In this document: piece by piece, positions 58,204-64,000 of the stretch
Numbering within the stretch: the first letter of the stretch is position 1
How the letters are laid out: every line of letters starts with the position of its first letter
Source of the DNA: Blasia pusilla
Taxonomy: Eukaryota > Marchantiophyta > Marchantiopsida > Blasiales
Assembly (NCBI GenBank): GCA_050084515.1
Contig: CM114272.1
Location: forward strand, 22,878,001-22,942,000
Length of the DNA: 64,000 nucleotides
Direction: 5' to 3'
Notes under the pieces: model-generated
What the model was told of the DNA's origin: nothing
Seen by the model: only the letters and a program-made list of their open reading frames with translations
Database searches by the model: none
Program-made: the position numbers and the translations under genes

Positions 58204-58815
58204 TATATGACCCTCTCCCACCTCTAATTATGAATCAACAAATGCTTGTTGTTGAACACCCATTTAACCTTGTAGCCTTTGAACTCTCATATTTTTTGTC
58301 AACTTTATCACTCTTATATAAGACCATAACCTTGATCGCTTGAAAATGGCTTGGATGATTATACATCAGTTTCTATGACAAATAACAAGCAAGACTTGGC
58401 AAAAATCACCATCAAATATCATGAGTTTACCACCGAGTGATAGATGCCTTAATTTGGTCATCAGAGACCACTTCCATAATATCTTGTAAGTTACAATTCA
58501 CTGCCTCAAATGCATGACGGTGAGTCATAGGTGCCTTGTCCCATATAATAAATCTTGCACGTCAAATTAAACGGGCTGCATAACGATCGATTGGTAAACT
58601 ACAATCAAAACAAAATATGAATTTTAAGTTAGAATTTGTATGAATTTAAAAATAAGAGCCTATATCAATCCATCATACAAATAGTAACTAATAATAAGTA
58701 TAATTCACAAATCTTAAAGTATATACTTACTTTCAAGTAGAGTTTGCATCAATATTGATGGGAATCTTGAATCGTGAATGTGCCATACATCCACCATCTA
58801 ATAACAAAGCAGCTA
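58204..58815 (-). pseudogene. Helitron PIF1-like helicase remnant 2
   Basis: The minus strand reads 'LLLDGG', 'AHSRFKIPINI' and 'STxK' down to 58731, an intron at 58730-58599, then 'LPIDRYAARLI', 'RARFIIWDKAPMTHRHAFEA', 'NLQDIMEVVSDD', 'GGKLMIFDGDFCQVLL', and a block equivalent to 'LTKNMRVQRL'. The Walker B reads WDKAP instead of WDEAP. It carries stops and is truncated upstream at about 58815. It is closely related to the copy at 4.8-7.8 kb. Confidence 0.85.
58599..58730 (-). other. Intron in Helitron helicase remnant 2
   Basis: GTAAGT...GATTGTAG on the minus strand, at the same codon as the intron in the first Helitron copy (5256-5376). Confidence 0.7.
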
Positions 58816-58886
58816 TCTCCTCCCCACCCCCCACCCCCTCCCCACCAAGGCGGTTGTATACTGCAACCAAGCTCGCCTTTTAAGGA
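58816..58886 (-). repeat. C-rich repeat fragment with CCTTAAAAGGCGAGCTT end
   Basis: Its reverse complement starts CCTTAAAAGGCGAGCTT and continues through ACCGCC and GGGGTGGG words. A relative in the opposite orientation lies at 61376-61455. Confidence 0.55.
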
Positions 58887-59577
58887 CCTTCATATTGGAA
58901 TTCTTCTAACTAATAGAATTACAGACACATAAGAAAAAATCTCCATCTTGTTTTATTTCCTATCCATTCCAATAAGGCTAATCCTAATACTATTCTTGAC
59001 ATCATGCCTAGGGACATAGAGCATGCAACAAGTCCAAATAGTATCTAAACTTCTCCACCAAAATCGGCTTTGTCACGTATCTGTTGCATTCTCCTCAATG
59101 CCTATCTTCAAAAGGTTATCACACCCTCAATTAGTGCCTCTCAAATAAAATGATATCAAACATCAATGTGCTTTGGCCTGGCATGATACACTTGGTTTTT
59201 AGCTAAGTGTATAGCACTCTAGCTTTCACAATACATGATTACTTCATCCTACAACAAACCAAGCTCAACTACAAGTCTCTGCAGCCAAATAGCATCCTTA
59301 GTTGCCTCTGATGCAACCATATACTCAGCCTGTATAGTAGATTTTGCTACAGAGGCTTATAGTGTGAACTTCCAACTAAGTAGTTCACCCACCAATATGT
59401 ACAAAAAACCTTTGATGGACCTCCTTTTGTCCAAATCTCCTGCAAAATCAAAATCCACATAACCAAGTAGAGATCCACCTCCATCAACTCTACCATGAAA
59501 GATAATTCCCATGTCTAAGGTCCCTTTCAAGTAACAAAGAATCCATTACATTGATTCCCAATATTGCAGCCTTGTGA

Positions 59578-59620
59578 GAGTGTGGTTAAAAGGTTTGGCA
59601 TAAACCTTTTAACCACACTC
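59578..59620. repeat. Perfect 19-bp palindrome with 5-base loop inside copia pol
   Basis: Arms 59578-59596 and 59602-59620. On the minus strand the first arm encodes 'SVVKRF' of the conserved pol. The second arm replaces the next conserved residues, after which the normal reading ('QYWES', 'WILCYLKGT') resumes. Confidence 0.9.
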
Positions 59621-61239
59621 ACAACATATGAGATATCTAGTCAAATGCATGTCCTTGCGTACATCAAACTTTCAACTACACTCTCACAAGGAACCTCCAA
59701 CATTGCTCTCCTTTCACCTTCAATAAGAGGACACTCAACTAAAGAGTATCTAAAAGGACTACTTAAAGGAGTGCTCGCATATTTAACATTGTCCATGCCA
59801 AGCCGTTCAAGTATCTTCTCAAGGTACTTCCCGTGGGACATCCACAACTATTTATTCTTCTAATCTCTATGGATATCTATTCCAAGAATCCTCTTTGAAG
59901 GACCCAAGTCCTTCATGTTGAACTCCTTGCTCAATTGTCTCTTCAATTGAGCAACATCTTTCATATGCCCAACGGCAATGAGAATATCATCAACATATAA
60001 CACCAAAATAATGTAACCGAAATGAAAACCTCTCTCTATCTTCTTCAAATACATATAACAATCATACATACTATAAGTATATCCATGTACTCTCATAAAT
60101 GTATCAAATCTCTTATACTATTGCCTCAAACCCTACTTTAATCCATAAAATTACTTCTTCAATCCCCACACCAAGTTCTCCTTTCCCTATGTACATGCAA
60201 AAACTATACTCTAGTTTTTGCATGTGCATCTCCTCCTCGACCTCTCTATGCAAGAAGTTAGTTGTAACATCAAGTTGCTCCAACTCTAGGTCATATAGAG
60301 CTACTATACGTAGAAATATGGGAATGGATGCAATCTTTACCAGTGGTGAGAAATAAAACATCATTGAAGTTAATGCCTCCCCTTTGGGTATATCTCTTTG
60401 CCACAAGTCTTGCCTTGTAACCATCTCCATCAGTCTCACAAATTCCTTCCCTCCTCCGATACACCCATTTGCATCTAATTGCCTTCTTGTCCTTGGAAAA
60501 TTGCATTAAGTCCTAATTTAAAACATGATTGTATCGAAGAGACTCCATCTCTTCCTACATGGCAAGCATCCATCTCGATCGCTCCTAAACCTCCAAGGCC
60601 TCTTTGTAATATGAAGGCTCACCATTCTCAATAAGATGGGCAAATGCAACAACATCTGAACTCGAAAACATCCAAGCGTTGATAGGGTCTCCTAGGTCTA
60701 TCTAACTTGCAAAGTTGTGGTGCAATTTGAATAGTAACACAACTCTCAGACTTTGATTCTAAGAAGGTCCTATCACCAATGTCTACCTCCACCTCTATAG
60801 TCCCACGGATTGGACTCTCATCTCTTACCTCACTTGTAATATGGGTTTTCAACATAGCCTTCTCATCAAAGGACACAACTCTACTCACATAAATCTTGCA
60901 TGTACTATGGTCCCAAAATCTATACCCTTTCACTCCCTTTTGATATCCTAGAAAGGTGCATCTTCTAACCTTTGGGTCTAACTTAGACCTCTTGTCTTGT
61001 TGAACATGAACATATGCAAGATATCCAAACACTCTTAGTAAAGAGTAATTTACATGGGTACCATGCCACAACTCTATAAGAATTTTACATCCAATAACAA
61101 TTGATGGGGATAGATTTATCAAATAACAAGCAATATTTGTAGCTTCTACCCATAAGCTTTTCTTCATTCCCGCATTGCTCAACATACTACGTGCTCTCTC
61201 CAATAATCTTGGATTCATCCACTCTTGCACTCCAAAAAT

Positions 61240-61735
61240 TTTAGATGTGATAGAAGTGGTGAAATGGGGGATGATGCCTTCCTTCTTACATAATTATTCA
61301 AAATTTCAAGACCAATATAGTGTTCCCTATGTGTCTGTAATTTTATTAGTTATAAGAGTGACAACATGAAGGCCCCTTAAAAGGCGAGCTTGCTCGCCCT
61401 CTATGACCGCCCCAGTGGCAGGGTCAAGGGGTGGGAAGAGGGAGCACTACTTATCCCCCCTCCCACAAAAAAAAAAAAAAACATGAGTGCATGGGCTGGC
61501 CCCCGTGGTACGATACACGTAGTGGTTTCATAACTATTTAGTTGAAGTCTTGTTAGGGTTCCGGTGTCATTCCACGCACGTGGCCTTAGGCTTGAGAGGG
61601 AATCTTGAAGAGCTCGCAATGTTCAATGTCAGTAAAGCATCCTGAGAGTGTTTGATCATGGATGTAGCTTTCACATTGGAAGTGAACCATGTACATCGTG
61701 TGTGATTCATATGAGTGATTGTCGAGTTTCTTCCA
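61240..61735. mobile_element. Insertion in the copia integrase, with a relative of the 429-bp repeat
   Basis: The integrase core stops after 'FENGGEYVGRNS' and resumes at 'LLERARSML'. In between lies non-integrase DNA. It includes the CCTTAAAAGGCGAGC repeat (61376-61455), an A14 run near 61468, and, at about 61630-61733, a reverse-complement relative of the 63.1-64 kb tandem unit. Boundaries are approximate. Confidence 0.6.
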
Positions 61736-62265
61736 ACATACTCTCCACCATTTTCAAATCTTATACCCTTGATCTTTCGACCGGTCTGCTTCTCTAACAT
61801 CATCTTCCATTTCTGTGAAGATAGAGAATACCTTAAATTCCTTTTGCAAGAAGTAAACCCACACTCTTCTGTAATAATCATCCACTAAGGTGACAAAATA
61901 CATCGCTCCTTATTGAGAAGCAACTAATGTATGACCCTAGACATCCATATGTCTATAATCTAAAGCTCCCCCTTTCTAATGTATACTAGTGTTGAATCAA
62001 AGCTCACCCTATGTTGTTTTCCACATACGCAATGCTCACAAAAATCCAATTTACAAGACTTCATTCCTTTGAGCAACTTTTATTTTGACAACTCCCTCAA
62101 TCCACATTCGCTCATATGACCCAATTGTAGGTGCCATAGTTATGTCATAGTTGTTACGTATCCATCTATTGTGGATGCTACTACATCTCCACCTTCAATG
62201 ATGTCACCTTCGAGCTTGTGGAGGGTTCCAACCTTTTTGCCTTTCAACAAAAGATACAATAGAGT

Positions 62266-62803
62266 TGGATGAGGTCACGACAACATTATTTTCCAATGAG
62301 TTTAGAAAGATATTGAGTAGTGAGGAGAAAAAATCAGAGGCTCTTGTTGTCCAAGGTAGGCCAATTTATAGGAGTCAAAGTAGAGGCATAATTAGGTGAA
62401 AGTCTTGATCTAGTAGCAATAATATGAAAGGTAAATGTTGAACGTGCCGAAAGGTAGGCCATAAGAAGAAAAATTGTATAGAGGGACAAAGAAAGGACCC
62501 ATCTAGGAACATATATAGAGAGAAATCTCAAACCATTGAAGAAGCTAGCGTAGTAGAGTCAAACGGACATAATTGTGTATGAATTGTAACTTTTGGAAGA
62601 GACATCTTTTATGATGCATGGATTATGGATTCTAGCTCCTCTTACCACATGTCGTGCAAGATATTAGCGATCGGTTCTGTCCATATCAAGATATTTGATG
62701 GAATATTCAAAACTTGACTAAGGTCAAACATGTCTTGGATATGAAAACGAACTTGTTTTCTTTAAGTGCGTTGGACAATAATGGGTGCAAATATGATGGA
62801 CTA
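62266..62803 (+). mobile_element. Inverted gag C-terminus / zinc knuckle / protease segment of the copia element
   Basis: Reads on the plus strand: 'DEVTTTLFSNEFRK', 'KKSEALVVQGRP', a knuckle 'CRKVGHKKKNC' near 62440, the protease 'WIMDSSSSYHM' near 62625-62655, and 'LFSLSALDNNGCKYDGL' to 62803. Its neighbours on both sides read on the minus strand. Turning this segment round restores the normal copia order. Confidence 0.8.
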
Positions 62804-63150
62804 GTGACTAGGTGCTCAAAAGCACTAGGCAATGTTGTCAGCAATAGCAATGCTTTAACTTCACCTTCTAGCTTTATCTCCATAGTGGATAGCTCACATA
62901 TGACTATATTGAAAGCGTTCAAGTACTCCATCAGATTTCGGCTTTCTTTGATATGCAAAGTATACATCTTCTTCTACTTTAAGTATAATTGACTTGTCAA
63001 AGACTTTCTCGTATATAGGCTCTGTAACTTTGCCATCAACTTGGGTAGAGAGTCTTCATTCATGACATTGTACAATCGCAAATCAATGTCCTCCCACTCT
63101 ATAGTAGTCTTGTCCGCCGATTTCTTCTCCAAGGCCCTATGGAATTCTTG
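62804..63150 (-). mobile_element. Copia gag (UBN2-type) remnant
   Basis: The minus strand encodes 'ALEKKSADKTTIEWEDIDLR', 'YNVMNEDSLPKLMAKLQSLY', and after a stop 'MYTLHIKESRNLMEYLNAFN' and 'LLTTLPSAFEHLVTS'. This is the typical gag of copia elements. Confidence 0.85.
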
Positions 63151-64000
63151 CTAAACTAACAAGTCCCTCACCTTTAATTGCCACAACCCAAAAAATGTAT
63201 TTCTATCAAATTTCTTCACTAAAATTTTGCATTGGAAATCTTTCCTACCATCGCAAAATTTCCTAAACTACACTCTAAAACCAATTTTTGGAAGAAATTG
63301 GAAAATTACTCAAATGAATCATGCAAGATGTACATGGTTCATTTCCAATGCAAAGCTACATCCATGATCAACCACTCTCATGTTACTTTACTAAAATCTA
63401 CACACATTGTACATCATGAGCTCTCCAAGACTCACTCTCGTGCTTAAGGCCGCGTATACAAAATGACATAAAAACCGTAAAATGGCTTCAATGAAATAGC
63501 CAAAAAAGTACTGTGCGTACCATACCACAGGGACTAGCCCTCACACCCCCGATGGGAGGGGCTAAGAAGAGAATTCTTGCTAAACCAGCAAGTCCCTCAC
63601 CTTTCATTGCCACAACCCAAAAAATTTCCTTCTATCAAATTTCTTCACTAAAATTTTGCATTGAAAATCTTTCCTACCATCGCAAAATTTCCTAACCTAG
63701 GCTCTAAGACCAATTTTTGGAAGAAATTGGAAAATTACTCAAACGAATCATGCAAGATGTACATGGTTCATTTCCCATACAAAGCTACATCCATGATCGA
63801 ACACTCTCATGTTACTTTACTAAAATCTACACACACTCTGTATCATGAGCTCTCCAAGACTCACTCTCAAGCTTAAAGCCACGCAGGCAAAATGACATAA
63901 AAGCCCTAAAATGGCTTTAATGAAATAGCCAAAAAATTATTGTGTGTACCATACCACAAGGACTAGCCCCCACACCCCCGATGAGAGGGGCTAAGAAGAG
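63142..64000. repeat. 429-bp tandem repeat (two units, second cut by the window end)
   Basis: AGTCCCTCACCTTTAATTGCC recurs at 63162 and, as AGTCCCTCACCTTTCATTGCC, at 63591. CACACCCCCGATG recurs at 63542 and 63971. The period is a constant 429 bases with few substitutions. Whether the array continues beyond the window is unknown. Confidence 0.92.

Larger units (their letters stand above)
59160..62265 (-). mobile_element. Ty1/copia pol remnant (pre-integrase, integrase, RT, RNase H)
   Basis: Minus strand, in order. Pre-integrase at 62265-61990 ('LLKGKKVGTLHKLEGD', 'LWHLQLGHMSECGL', 'CEHCVCGKQHRVSF'). Integrase core at about 61900-61740 ('EKQTGRKIKGIRFENGGEY'). Integrase C-part at 61230-60628 ('ERARSMLSNAG', 'RVFGYLAYVHV', 'CTFLGYQKGVKGYR'). 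RT at about 60506-59560 ('LELEQLDVTTNFLH', 'LYVDDILIAVG', 'MKDLGP', 'MSHGKYLEKILERLGMDN'). RNase H remains at 59460-59160. Frameshifts and stops are frequent. The integrase is split by an insertion at about 61240-61735, and the RT end by a snap-back palindrome. Confidence 0.9.

Noticed and set aside
1-64000. CRISPR arrays, prophage, rRNA operons or bacterial operons
   Set aside because: The few tandem repeats present do not have regular short repeats with unique spacers, and all recognised genes are eukaryotic with introns or are plant transposons.

Overview
The window looks like gene-poor nuclear DNA of a land plant, most likely a seed-free plant such as a liverwort or another bryophyte. Three things point there. 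The DNA is packed with plant-type transposons (Ty1/copia, Ty3/gypsy-like, Helitron, hAT). It carries two plant GH19 chitinase genes with hevein-type chitin-binding domains. It also carries an intron-containing SPATA4-type calponin-homology gene, a family tied to sperm and flagella and expected only in plants with swimming sperm. The species assignment is inference.

Layout. 1-1.6 kb: 3' end of a copia element. 2.9-7.8 kb: a decayed Helitron Rep/helicase gene interrupted by a short hAT-type element and another insertion. 8.9-13.6 kb: a composite hAT transposon with a perfect 8-bp target duplication and a frameshifted transposase gene. 15.3-17.1 kb: an intact intronless ankyrin-repeat membrane protein gene (+). 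18.7-23.4 kb, minus strand: exons of a JHY-like gene and a SPATA4-like gene. 24.4-26.5 kb: repeats. 26.7-28.0 kb: chitinase gene A (minus). 29-40.8 kb: LTR remnants, a second hAT remnant, a gypsy-like gag/protease remnant, a solo LTR and inverted repeats. 43.7-45.3 kb: chitinase gene B (minus). 46-53.5 kb: no gene recognised. 53.5-54.4 kb: four well-supported 3' exons of a conserved gene (minus), perhaps with a 5' part up to 55.9 kb. 57.4-58.8 kb: a second Helitron helicase remnant carrying nested hAT-type elements. 59-63.2 kb: a copia element with an internal inversion. 63.1-64 kb: a 429-bp tandem repeat.

The genes do not form an operon-like system. The chitinases are paralogues with identical intron positions and similar core promoters. 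Copy A has lost the predicted second catalytic glutamate. The SPATA4-like and JHY-like genes are neighbours on one strand and may both belong to the sperm flagellum, but this is inference.

The most informative observations are in the mobile DNA: a hAT composite flanked by one target duplication, a short hAT-type family whose insertions are dated by two Helitron paralogues acting as each other's empty site, an intron shared by both Helitron helicases, an in-place inversion inside one copia element, and several compact snap-back palindromes.
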